A stretch of 48,860 bases of DNA from Planctomycetota bacterium (GTDB lineage: Bacteria > Planctomycetota > Planctomycetia > Pirellulales > Lacipirellulaceae): NCBI GenBank assembly GCA_024278955.1, contig JAJRSE010000105.1, positions 1 to 48,860 on the forward strand, in the 5' to 3' direction. Positions within the stretch are counted from its first letter, which is position 1. Each line of letters starts with the position of its first letter. The position numbers and the translations under genes were made by a program. The notes under the pieces are model-generated. The model saw only the letters and a list, made by a program, of their open reading frames with translations, made no database searches and was not told the origin of the DNA. Shown piece by piece: positions 1 to 7,951 of this stretch.

Positions 1-48
1 GTCAGGCTCTTCGATTTTCGGCTTCTTTTTGCGACCGGTGGATGCCAT
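1..48 (-). CDS. Possible 5' end of a gene running off the left edge
   Basis: On the minus strand an ATG at 48 opens a frame that stays open for 16 codons to the edge and reads MASTGRKKKPKIEEPD. The lysine-rich start is compatible with a transposase or DNA-binding protein start, but nothing diagnostic is visible and no clear Shine-Dalgarno precedes it. This is a weak call based only on an open frame with plausible composition. Confidence 0.2.
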   Translation of the reverse strand, partial: MASTGRKKKPKIEEPD

Positions 49-269
49 GCACCAGATTATGCGCGCTCGGGCCATCGGGCGCAAGTCTATCTATACTCCG
101 CATTTTACCTGCCTTGCTCGGCGCAAATCTTGTGCCGAACATTTTTGGACCTGTCCCAATACTTTTTCAAGACCTGCTGTCAAGGGTACGATGCGGAAAG
201 CTCACCAGTGCAGCTGCTAAACATCTTTAGTCGCTCCTGAAAAATCCGCCCGCTGGCACGGTGGCTTTT
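49..269. other. Non-coding gap at left edge
   Basis: Between the edge fragment and the end of the isomerase-like gene I see no gene. Two overlapping plus-strand frames (29-220 and 42-230) are cysteine/arginine-rich with no family resemblance and look like chance frames. No hairpin terminator of convincing quality was found for the minus-strand operon that ends at 270. Confidence 0.4.
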
Positions 270-1667
270 TCAAGGGCGACCGAATTTTTCGAACTGCAGT
301 TCGGGAATGAAGCGAGTCGCTTCTTGGAGTACTTCGGCAGCGTGTCCGTAGCAGCAAGAACAATGGTGGATGTAAGGGCCTTGGACGATTTGGCGTTCCC
401 AGGTTGGCCAGTCGTCGACCTCAAACCATGTGTAGAACTCCTGAGTGTACGGGCCCTCGACGGTATGCCCCTCGCCGCAGCCAATGCGGTAGCCATCGCG
501 GCCGCGAGCGAATCGGCAGAGTGTTAATGGCCCCTGTTGCAGCTTAAAATGCACCAAGCCCGTTGGCAGGCCTTTGAGGATCCAGGGGAGATCGACCTTC
601 ACGTTCGAGCCGGGCTCTCGCAACGAGAGCGGTGCATCTGTATGCCAGAGTAGAACTGCGTTGTCATTTTCCGGATGGCGGATCGTGATGTCAGGGATGA
701 ACGAGGGCTTTTCTTGATCACTGGCAGCCTCTAATAGCAGCGAACTAATGGTCGCATGCAAATCCGACTCTGGCCCGATCGGGTATCCTTGATCCTCCAC
801 CAAGGAACAACCGAACTGCAAAAATATTCGAAGCTCGCTGGGTATCGAGTTGAATGTTTGAATTGAAAATCCGTCAAGATCGTGCTCTCTCGCTTTGTCT
901 AACAAAATATCGCGGAACGCGAAGTTGTAGAGAATGCTTTCTTCTTCAGGAAAATGGTTGAATTCCACCCATTGCCTGAAACCGGCCAACTCCTCTTCGT
1001 AGGCCTTTCGATTTTCTTTGGTGCGTTGCCGGACGGCTCGCATCGTGTCAGAAAGGTCGATCGGTAGAATCTGGATGTCAAACTTCTGAAGCAATTCCGA
1101 TTCATTGATGATCGTTGACCAAAAGAAATCGATCCTCTGGCCGACGTGTCCGATCTTCATAGTTCGGGCGGTTTTCACGACACGAGATACTCGGACAAAC
1201 TGCTCCACTCCTTCTTCAAATTGTTTTTCCTCGATACGGCAGTTGGGGATGTAACTAAATGGGACATCCAGCATGTGGAGCACTCCGCTCGTTGCGAGTG
1301 TTCCGCATAACGAGTCGCACGAACGGGTGCCATCGGGCAGCGGCGCTTCATCGCGAGGGCCCCACAGCAGCGTCGGCACATCGCAGCCCCTGGCGATCAT
1401 TGCCGCAGCCCCTTCTGTGCCAAAGTTGCAGTGCGGAATGAAGAGTCCGTCGATCTGCTGATCCCGAAAGTACCGTACGGCCGGATCGACATGCGATTGA
1501 TCGCGGACCATGCCATCGGGAAGGACAGAGTCTAGATGGACATAGTCAACCTTCCAGTGATCGAATTTTTTAAAAAGCTGCCGCTTCACTCGCATTGCGT
1601 CTTCATGAGAGAAGACAAACTTCCCAATGGGGCACAATCCGATGAGCGGCCGTTTGCGGATCTTCAA
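270..1667 (-). CDS. L-fucose/L-arabinose isomerase-like protein
   Basis: 465 aa, a usual length for the fucose/arabinose isomerase superfamily as it appears in planctomycetes and Bacteroidetes. The N-terminus (RPLIGLCPIGKFVFSHEDA) and the middle segment built around LWGPRDEAP match the nucleotide-like alternating strands and helices of that fold. The C-terminal domain carries GHTVEGP and GPYIHHCSC, where family members place metal and substrate residues. Known members interconvert aldoses and ketoses, but many paralogues have unknown substrates, so the reaction here is inferred. It is the last gene of a minus-strand operon behind DeoR, aminotransferase and Gfo/Idh/MocA genes, with a 117-bp gap before it. 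Upstream in-frame material (61 codons to 1788) is in another frame and not included. Confidence 0.8.
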   Translation of the reverse strand: MKIRKRPLIGLCPIGKFVFSHEDAMRVKRQLFKKFDHWKVDYVHLDSVLPDGMVRDQSHVDPAVRYFRDQQIDGLFIPHCNFGTEGAAAMIARGCDVPTLLWGPRDEAPLPDGTRSCDSLCGTLATSGVLHMLDVPFSYIPNCRIEEKQFEEGVEQFVRVSRVVKTARTMKIGHVGQRIDFFWSTIINESELLQKFDIQILPIDLSDTMRAVRQRTKENRKAYEEELAGFRQWVEFNHFPEEESILYNFAFRDILLDKAREHDLDGFSIQTFNSIPSELRIFLQFGCSLVEDQGYPIGPESDLHATISSLLLEAASDQEKPSFIPDITIRHPENDNAVLLWHTDAPLSLREPGSNVKVDLPWILKGLPTGLVHFKLQQGPLTLCRFARGRDGYRIGCGEGHTVEGPYTQEFYTWFEVDDWPTWERQIVQGPYIHHCSCCYGHAAEVLQEATRFIPELQFEKFGRP

Positions 1668-1784
1668 AACTTGCCTCTTTTGCTTGGTTGTCGGTCAACA
1701 CTGTTAGACTAACAGCCGAAGGCTTCAAGGCAGTTATAATATCCCCCAGAACCTTTACAAAATTCATGGAGTCGGCAGTCGAGA

Positions 1785-2933
1785 TCACACGACCACAACG
1801 GTCGCGCTATGGTGTGATCGGAGTGCCGAGGTGAAAAGTCGGTGGCTGAACGCCGTTTCCTCAGGCGTGACGCAGCCCGCAAATTTCGTCAGCGGTTGGC
1901 CGTGTTCTAGCTCGTAGAGAAATGCGGCCCACATCTGAAGAATCGCGTCGGAAAAGCCAAACTCGAAGATACCACCGGTGAGATTAGAGAAGGCCGTCTC
2001 CTGCCCCATTTCGACCTGCCCCCAGACCTGCTGGCCATGCTTGATTTCGAGCAAGTTCAATTGCTTCGGGTTCTTGGTCGAGAAACGGGCCGACGCTTGC
2101 GTTCCTATCACTTCTAGGCACCAGGTGTTTTTTTCGCCCGGAGCGATTCGCTTGGTTTCGAGTGTCATCGGAAAGGCATCTCCGTTGCCTGGGTCGACCG
2201 CGTCACACAACAGGGTGGCATTATCCCAGGTATCGCATGGAACCATGGCACCGGTACTGTCGGGTCTCTTCCGCATGATGTTGCTAAGGATTGCCCGCAC
2301 GTTTCTTGGAACCCAGCCAGCACGAAACGGAACGTGACAAATGTGCATTCCCAAGTCGCCCATGCAGCCGTACTCACCATTCAAATCGACCATTCGTTTC
2401 CAGTTAATCGGCTTCTGCGGGTCCAAATCACTGGAGTGCAGGAAGGCGGCTTTCACTTCAATGATTTGTCCAAAGGCATTTGCTTCGATCATTTCACCAA
2501 TCCGCTGAACCGCCGGGAAGAATGGAAACTCGGAACTACAGCGAACGAAAACCTCGGGATGCTCGGCGATACAATCGAGAATCGCATCGTTGGCCGCCTT
2601 GTCGATGCCGAACGGTTTTTCTCCCATCAGATGCTTTCCTGCACGGATCACGGCACAGTAAATCTCCTCGTGCAGATGATGGGGTACGGCTACGTAGAGG
2701 GCATCGATTTGGTCGTTGCCGAGCAATTCACGGTAGTCGTGCGTCACCTGCTCGATCGACGGAATGTTCGACGTAAACCAGTCGAGAGGCTCCTTCGAGC
2801 GGTTGCAAATGGCTACGATCTCTGGGCGTGCCGGCGCATCTAGCAAGTGGCACCAGCGAGCCGCAGCACTGGCAAATTCGCGACCCATCAAACCACAGCC
2901 GATGATTCCAAAGCGGATTGTTTTTCCAGACAT
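1785..2933 (-). CDS. Gfo/Idh/MocA family oxidoreductase
   Basis: About 382 aa from ATG at 2933. The N-terminal Rossmann fold shows FGIIGCGLMG (GxGxxG) and the family EKP motif appears in MGEKPFG, the lysine of which is catalytic in this family. The rest is the usual alpha/beta C-terminal substrate domain. Members are NAD(P)-dependent dehydrogenases of inositol, glucose-fructose and amino-sugar derivatives. The frame opens earlier with a TTG at 2939, but the ATG at 2933 lies only 2 bp after the TGA of the aminotransferase (TGAGGATG), so translation is probably coupled. The context suggests oxidation of a cyclitol or sugar acid in the same pathway as the neighbouring aminotransferase and isomerase; the substrate is unknown. 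Confidence 0.88.
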   Translation of the reverse strand: MSGKTIRFGIIGCGLMGREFASAAARWCHLLDAPARPEIVAICNRSKEPLDWFTSNIPSIEQVTHDYRELLGNDQIDALYVAVPHHLHEEIYCAVIRAGKHLMGEKPFGIDKAANDAILDCIAEHPEVFVRCSSEFPFFPAVQRIGEMIEANAFGQIIEVKAAFLHSSDLDPQKPINWKRMVDLNGEYGCMGDLGMHICHVPFRAGWVPRNVRAILSNIMRKRPDSTGAMVPCDTWDNATLLCDAVDPGNGDAFPMTLETKRIAPGEKNTWCLEVIGTQASARFSTKNPKQLNLLEIKHGQQVWGQVEMGQETAFSNLTGGIFEFGFSDAILQMWAAFLYELEHGQPLTKFAGCVTPEETAFSHRLFTSALRSHHSATVVVV

Positions 2934-2935
2934 CC

Positions 2936-4309
2936 TCAATACCCCAATTCTTTCGCGGTTTCGCCGATTGCCTCGTCAATCATATCCAGCCCTGTGAGCA
3001 GCGTCTTTTCGTCCATCACAATCGGTGGGCTCATTCGCAAAATATGACCGGCCGGAATCCATGCCAAGCCTTTGGCAAACGCTTTCTGATAGACCAGAGT
3101 GCCTGCCTCGTCGAACGGTTCTTTCGTCCCGCGGTCTTTGACCAACTCGATTCCCATCAGGCAGCCCATGGCGCGCACGTCGCCGACGATTGCGTGCTCG
3201 TCTTTCATTTTTCTCATGCGCCGCAGCGCAATGTTGCCCAAGTGCTCGGCATACTCTAACAGGTTTTCCTCTTCGATAACTTCGGTTGACGCCAACGCCG
3301 CGGCACACGCCATCGGATTTCCTCCGTAGCTGCTCGAAGCGGAAATCGATTCAAAGCTTTCCTGGTAGGGTTCCCGCACGGCGACGCAAGTGACCGGAAA
3401 TCCGTTTCCAAACCCCTTGCCGATCGTCACGATGTCGGGGACCACGTCCCAATGCTCTGAGCAGAGCCATTTGCCGGTGCGCCCCCAACTGCAAAGCACC
3501 TCGTCTATCATGAGCAACAGTCCCTTGTCGTCGCAATACTTGCGCAGCTTGGGGAAGAAGTCATCGGGCGGCATGATCGATCCGCCCCAGCCTTGAATCG
3601 GCTCGAGCACAAAGCCGGCCACGTTATGCACCGTCGCCTTTTCGATATACTCGTCGTAAAAGGCGATGTATTTGTCGGTATCGATCGTACCGTCGTCTTT
3701 CGTCCACATCGGGCGATAGGGATCGGGACGTGGCACCATGTGCGCCCCCGGCGCCCGCACGGCACCGTAGACGGGAGAACGAATATGTCCGAGCGAAACG
3801 CCACCATAGGTTTTGCCGTGATAGTCGTAAAAACAACTGAGCATTTCATTCTTGCCGGTCGCGGCGCGCAACACACGCAGGCCTGCTTCGACAGCCGTGG
3901 TGCCCGAATCGTAGAGCTGAAATGCAGAAAGATCGCCAGGCAGCACTTCGGCTAGCTTTTCGACCAGTTGTGTTTTGATCGGCGTCGTGAAATCGTGAGC
4001 ATTCATCAACGTGCGAGCGTATTTTGCCACCGCCTCGCTGATCTTTGGATGGCAATGGCCAAGCGTGGCGACATAAATACCCGAAGAAAAGTCGATGTAT
4101 CGGTTGCCATCCACATCGGTCAGCGTGCAGCCGTTACCCGATTCAAACGCCACCGGAAAAAGTTTGACTTGAGAACTGAGACCTTTGAAATGCTGCGTGC
4201 AACGAGCGTGCAACGCCTTGGACTTGGGGCCGGGCAAGTCGCCCTTGATATCGGGGCAAGTGTCGAGATCAACGCGCGCCCAATTGAGCGTATCCGAGGT
4301 AATTGTCAT
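2936..4309 (-). CDS. Class III PLP-dependent aminotransferase
   Basis: 457 aa, standard for the 4-aminobutyrate/ornithine/acetylornithine subgroup (class III). Visible signatures: GSG-like DSGTTAVEAGLR near residue 134-145 for phosphate binding, YDYHGKTYGG near 161-170, FVLEPIQGWGG near 233-243, the cofactor aspartate in MIDEV (D269), and the Schiff-base lysine in VTIGKGFGNGFP (about K298). It transfers an amino group from an omega-amino or amino-polyol substrate to a keto acid. ATG at 4309 follows the DeoR-type gene by only 21 bp and the stop is 2 bp from the next ATG, so it is inside an operon. Placement beside a Gfo/Idh/MocA dehydrogenase and sugar genes suggests an amino-cyclitol or amino-sugar substrate rather than GABA; that is inference. 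Confidence 0.9.
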   Translation of the reverse strand: MTITSDTLNWARVDLDTCPDIKGDLPGPKSKALHARCTQHFKGLSSQVKLFPVAFESGNGCTLTDVDGNRYIDFSSGIYVATLGHCHPKISEAVAKYARTLMNAHDFTTPIKTQLVEKLAEVLPGDLSAFQLYDSGTTAVEAGLRVLRAATGKNEMLSCFYDYHGKTYGGVSLGHIRSPVYGAVRAPGAHMVPRPDPYRPMWTKDDGTIDTDKYIAFYDEYIEKATVHNVAGFVLEPIQGWGGSIMPPDDFFPKLRKYCDDKGLLLMIDEVLCSWGRTGKWLCSEHWDVVPDIVTIGKGFGNGFPVTCVAVREPYQESFESISASSSYGGNPMACAAALASTEVIEEENLLEYAEHLGNIALRRMRKMKDEHAIVGDVRAMGCLMGIELVKDRGTKEPFDEAGTLVYQKAFAKGLAWIPAGHILRMSPPIVMDEKTLLTGLDMIDEAIGETAKELGY

Positions 4310-4330
4310 CAGAAAACTCTTTCCTTTGCT

Positions 4331-5101
4331 TCATTTTGCTTTGATTATGCGAACTTTTGCTTTTTTCAACGACGCGAGCACCGCGCGATCTGCGCCAGCG
4401 TCGGTAATCAGTGCGCTCCAATCTTGAAGTCGACCGATTCGCCACAAGGCCGTCTTCCCCAGCTTCGATCCGTCGGCAACAACAAATACGCGACGTGCCG
4501 AGGCCGCCATCTTGGACAGCATGCGCGCCACCTCGGGAACTTCTTGATAGACGTTGCCCAGGCGGTCCACGCCGCTGGCACCGATGAATGCCACGTCAGC
4601 ACGCAGGGTTTCCAGATTCGCTTCGGTCAGCGCGCCGACCAAGTCAGGCGACGACGGCCGCAGATATCCCCCCAACAGCAAAACTTCGATTTGTTGGTCG
4701 TATTGCAACTGGGAAGCAATAGGCAACGACGTGGTAATGACCACCAGCCGCTGCTTTCCTCGCAATGTTTTGGCAAGCGAGAGGGTCGTCGTCCCCGAAT
4801 CCAGCATCACCGATTCCCCATCTTTGACCTGGGCCGTGGCGGCAACGGCAATTGCTCTTTTGGCAGCCTGGTTTTCGTTCTGGCGATTCAGGAAATCGAA
4901 ATCGAAGCTGACTCGCTCAGCCATCGCCGCGCCGCCGTGGGTGCGAATCACCTTGCCTTGGTCCGAAAGCGACTGAAGATCGCGACGGATCGTCATTCCG
5001 CTGACCCCGAATCGCTCGACAAGCTCCTCGATCGAGCATTCCCCTTGGCGGGCAATCCACTGGCTGATCTCAGATTGACGGGTTTGTAGGTTCATTGACA
5101 T
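4331..5101 (-). CDS. DeoR/GlpR-family transcriptional regulator
   Basis: 256 aa, the usual DeoR length. The N-terminal helix-turn-helix is clear (RQSEISQWIARQGECSIEEL, then MTIRRDLQSL and THGGA, roughly residues 8-60). The C-terminal sugar-phosphate sensor domain shows DSGTTTLSLAKTL near residue 100 and ADVAFIGASGVD further on. Family members repress sugar operons and are released by a phosphorylated sugar. It is the first gene of the minus-strand operon and diverges from the ceramidase-like gene; a perfect palindrome at 5125-5139 is the likely operator. A second ATG at 5095 is an alternative start. Confidence 0.92.
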   Translation of the reverse strand: MSMNLQTRQSEISQWIARQGECSIEELVERFGVSGMTIRRDLQSLSDQGKVIRTHGGAAMAERVSFDFDFLNRQNENQAAKRAIAVAATAQVKDGESVMLDSGTTTLSLAKTLRGKQRLVVITTSLPIASQLQYDQQIEVLLLGGYLRPSSPDLVGALTEANLETLRADVAFIGASGVDRLGNVYQEVPEVARMLSKMAASARRVFVVADGSKLGKTALWRIGRLQDWSALITDAGADRAVLASLKKAKVRIIKAK

Positions 5102-5124
5102 GCCTGAACCGTTATGTTAATTTA

Positions 5125-5139
5125 TGTTCACTTTGAACA
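5125..5139. promoter_or_regulatory. Palindromic operator candidate in divergent promoter
   Basis: TGTTCA-CTT-TGAACA is a perfect 6-3-6 inverted repeat in the 69-bp gap between the DeoR-type gene and the plus-strand operon. A related half-site, ATGTTAATTT, lies directly to the left (from 5114), giving a direct-repeat look common for DeoR-type sites. Placement makes it the natural autoregulatory and operon-wide operator. Binding is inferred. Confidence 0.55.
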
Positions 5140-5170
5140 CAAGAGTCTGCGCGTAAAGAAAACGAACCTT

Positions 5171-6508
5171 ATGGCCTCATCTCTGATCGCTGGTGCCGCG
5201 ACCGTAGATATTACCCCAGTTGGATCGCCGTTTTTGTTCGGCTATCCGCACGTCGAGCGGTACGCGACCGGCGTCCACGATCCGCTTCTCAGCTCGGCCC
5301 TATTTCTCACCGATGGCCGGACCCCTCTGTTGCTGGTGGCCAACGATGTGATCTTTATCAGTCGAGAGACGGCGCGTCGTGTCCGTGATCGAATCGAAAG
5401 CAAAATTTCGGTTCCGGCAAGCCAGATGATAATCACTGCCACGCATACCCACTCTGGGCCGACGACCGTCGATATGCTCAGCAACGAATCAGACCGCTTC
5501 GTTCCACCAACCGACCCAGCGTATGTGCAGCGTCTTGAAGATGGCATCGTCGAAGCGGCGCTGCAAGCCTATCAAAATGCTCGACCGGCGAAGCTCGGTC
5601 TTGCCCTAGCCGATGGATCATGCGTTGGGACCAACCGCCACGATCCGACCGGGCCGTCGGATCCGGAGGTGCCCGTACTCGTCGTACGCGACAGTGCAGA
5701 TCAAAAAAACATCGCGGTGATGCTCATCTGTTCGATGCACCCCACGGTCTTGCACGAAGATTCCACGCTTCTCAGTGGCGACTTCCCGGCTATGACTCGG
5801 CAGTATCTCCAAGAGCAACATTTTGGAGAGGATTGCCCTATCCTCTACCACACCGGGCCTTGCGGGAACCTGAGCCCCAGGCATGTGACCAGGGCGAACA
5901 CGCTGGAGGAAGCAAAACGCTTGGGCAATCTATTGGGGCAGTCTATCACGTCCGCCCTCGACAAAATAGAATTTACTGACGAAGTACAACTTGGTTGTTC
6001 ACGAGAAACCATGGAGCTACCCCGTCGAGCTTTTCCCTCGGAGCAAGAAGCCCAAAAACAGTTAGAAAATTCGGAAAAACAGCTTGAAACGCTTCGTCGG
6101 GAGGGGACGTCTCACGCTTGCTTACGCACAGCTGAGTGCGATCAGTTCGGCGCGGAAGAAACGCTCACGCTGGCCCGAGCCGCAACGGCAGGCCGGCTCG
6201 ATCAAGCGATTGCTGTGATCATGCCTGTGGAAATCATGGTGATGCGTATTGGGCCCTGGTCTTTCGTCGCTTGGCCAGGGGAAGTTTTTGTCGAGTTTGC
6301 ACTGCAAGTCAAATCCCAATTCCAGAATTGCCACTTGATCAGCCTGGCCAACGGCGAACTCCAAGGCTATCTGGTCACCGAAGAGGCCGTGCATCGGAAA
6401 ACCTATGAAGCATTGAACTCACTGTTGGCCAGCCCCGCAGCCGGAAATCTGCTCGTGGAAAAGACGTTGAAGCTTCTCGATCCTCATACGCAAAGCAGGC
6501 AGGAGTGA
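5171..6508 (+). CDS. Neutral/alkaline ceramidase N-terminal-domain-like hydrolase
   Basis: 445 aa from ATG at 5171. The frame extends upstream to 5114 but those codons cross the operator and lack homologous character. The protein opens with AGAATVDITP, typical of this family, and carries THTHSGP near residue 91-97 and CSMHPTVLH near residue 180-190, which correspond to zinc-ligand regions of neutral ceramidase. Known ceramidases hydrolyse an N-acyl amide bond. This copy lacks a signal peptide and the C-terminal Ig-like domain, so it is predicted to be cytoplasmic and is much shorter than true ceramidases. It is co-directional with an FGGY kinase (3 bp away) and a sugar porter, which suggests it deacylates a small sugar- or cyclitol-like amide rather than a lipid. 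The biochemical role is not established. Confidence 0.8.
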   Translation: MASSLIAGAATVDITPVGSPFLFGYPHVERYATGVHDPLLSSALFLTDGRTPLLLVANDVIFISRETARRVRDRIESKISVPASQMIITATHTHSGPTTVDMLSNESDRFVPPTDPAYVQRLEDGIVEAALQAYQNARPAKLGLALADGSCVGTNRHDPTGPSDPEVPVLVVRDSADQKNIAVMLICSMHPTVLHEDSTLLSGDFPAMTRQYLQEQHFGEDCPILYHTGPCGNLSPRHVTRANTLEEAKRLGNLLGQSITSALDKIEFTDEVQLGCSRETMELPRRAFPSEQEAQKQLENSEKQLETLRREGTSHACLRTAECDQFGAEETLTLARAATAGRLDQAIAVIMPVEIMVMRIGPWSFVAWPGEVFVEFALQVKSQFQNCHLISLANGELQGYLVTEEAVHRKTYEALNSLLASPAAGNLLVEKTLKLLDPHTQSRQE

Positions 6509-6511
6509 GTC

Positions 6512-7915
6512 GTGGGAAAAATTCTTGTCCTCGATCTGGGAACAACCTACTTCAAAATTTCGCTCTTCGATCGAAAAGGGCGCTTGTGCGATGGCTGCCA
6601 AATCACCCCTCCCATTGGCAGCGAGCGAGCAGGCTTTTCTGAAATCGATGTCGATCTGTTCGCTGCCGCTTTGCACGACGGCATCGGCCAACTGAGAGAT
6701 CGTGGATCGCTAGCCGATGTCGAAGCAGTCACCTTCGCAACACAAACCAACAGTTTTGTACTACTTGATGCGGACAATCGCCCGTTGACCTCGATCATTC
6801 TTTGGACCGATCGCCGAGCCGCCGACCTGGAAACCGACGTCCTAAATCTAAGTGGAATTCCTGAGCACGCTAAGACTACCGGCGTGCCAAAAATGAATTC
6901 TCAATTCATGGTCGCGAAGCTACTCTGGCTACAACAACAGTCGCCCGAAGTTTGGCAGCGTATGAAAAAGGTTTGCCTCGTAAGCGATTACCTCACCTTG
7001 CTTCTGACGGGCCAGCATGTGACCGAAGCGGGCGCCGCCGGACTGACTGGGCTTCTCGATATCCATCGCAGTCGATGGTGGTCGGAGATGCTGTCGCGAT
7101 TTCAGATCCAGCAGCAATGCCTCCCCGAAGTGGTCTGCGCTGGCACAAACCTTGGGCCAATTACATCAGCCGCTGCCAAACGATTTGGCTTGCCTAGCAC
7201 ATGTTGCCACGTGGTCGGATGTCTCGATCAGTACGCCGGTGCCATCGGCGCGGGTAATATTGAACCGGGCATGATCTCGGAAACTACCGGCACAGTGCTC
7301 GCAACCGTCCGGTGTGCCGACCAGTTTGCCACGGATCTTGCCCCGACCGTGTTTCAAGGCCCTGGATTTCGGGAAGGTCTCTATTGGCGGATGGCTTTTG
7401 GGGAGATTTCAGCTAACTACCTGCATCGCTATCGGGATCGACTACCTGATCGGCCCGATTTCGAGGAACTTTCCGAACAAGCCTCGCAGATCGAGCCCGG
7501 TGCTGGAGGGCTCAAGCTGAGAGCCGACGCGACCGACTCGGGAGTCGTTTTTGAAGGAATGACGAGCGAGCATAGCCGAGGCCACGCGGTCCGATGCATT
7601 ATGGAAACCGTGGCCCAATCGCTTCGCGATCAGGTGGCTTCTCTGTCCGGCCATTGCCTTCCTGAAACCATTCGCTGTGCCGGTGGCGCGGCTCGAAGCA
7701 AGTCGTGGATGCAAATCAAGGCTGACATGCTAGGCGTGGCGATGAGTACGACCCAATGTCCTGAGCCAACAAGCCTCGGCGCCGCCATCTTGGCCGAAGC
7801 AACGCTGAGCGGGGCAGAGGTCGCAGAAGTCGCCAAGCGATGGGTCCATCTAAAGTCAACCTATTCGCCCGACCCCCAGCGCCATCAACAGTATCGCGCC
7901 TTGCAGTTGCAATAG
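6512..7915 (+). CDS. FGGY-family carbohydrate kinase
   Basis: 467 aa with a GTG start only 3 bp after the previous stop. The N-terminal phosphate-1 loop of the actin/hexokinase fold is KILVLDLGTTYFKISLFD. ETTGTVLATV sits mid-protein and the C-terminal FGGY signature region is GGAARSKSWMQIKADMLG followed by EPTSLGAAILAE. Members phosphorylate xylulose, fuculose, rhamnulose, gluconate, glycerol or similar polyols with ATP. In this locus it would act on a ketose delivered by the isomerase-like enzyme or directly after transport, and its phosphorylated product is a plausible effector for the DeoR regulator. The substrate cannot be assigned by reading. Confidence 0.92.
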   Translation: MGKILVLDLGTTYFKISLFDRKGRLCDGCQITPPIGSERAGFSEIDVDLFAAALHDGIGQLRDRGSLADVEAVTFATQTNSFVLLDADNRPLTSIILWTDRRAADLETDVLNLSGIPEHAKTTGVPKMNSQFMVAKLLWLQQQSPEVWQRMKKVCLVSDYLTLLLTGQHVTEAGAAGLTGLLDIHRSRWWSEMLSRFQIQQQCLPEVVCAGTNLGPITSAAAKRFGLPSTCCHVVGCLDQYAGAIGAGNIEPGMISETTGTVLATVRCADQFATDLAPTVFQGPGFREGLYWRMAFGEISANYLHRYRDRLPDRPDFEELSEQASQIEPGAGGLKLRADATDSGVVFEGMTSEHSRGHAVRCIMETVAQSLRDQVASLSGHCLPETIRCAGGAARSKSWMQIKADMLGVAMSTTQCPEPTSLGAAILAEATLSGAEVAEVAKRWVHLKSTYSPDPQRHQQYRALQLQ

Positions 7916-7951
7916 CAGGGTCTTCTTTGTCCAAAACGGAGTATTACAAGA

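Noticed and set aside
1603..1788. 61-aa minus-strand frame between isomerase-like and Gfo/Idh/MocA genes
   Set aside because: It overlaps the isomerase start in another frame and has no recognisable features; treated as intergenic.
3968..5089. 373-aa plus-strand frame
   Set aside because: Antisense to the aminotransferase and DeoR-type genes, which have complete family motifs; the frame is His/Arg/Gln-rich with no motif.
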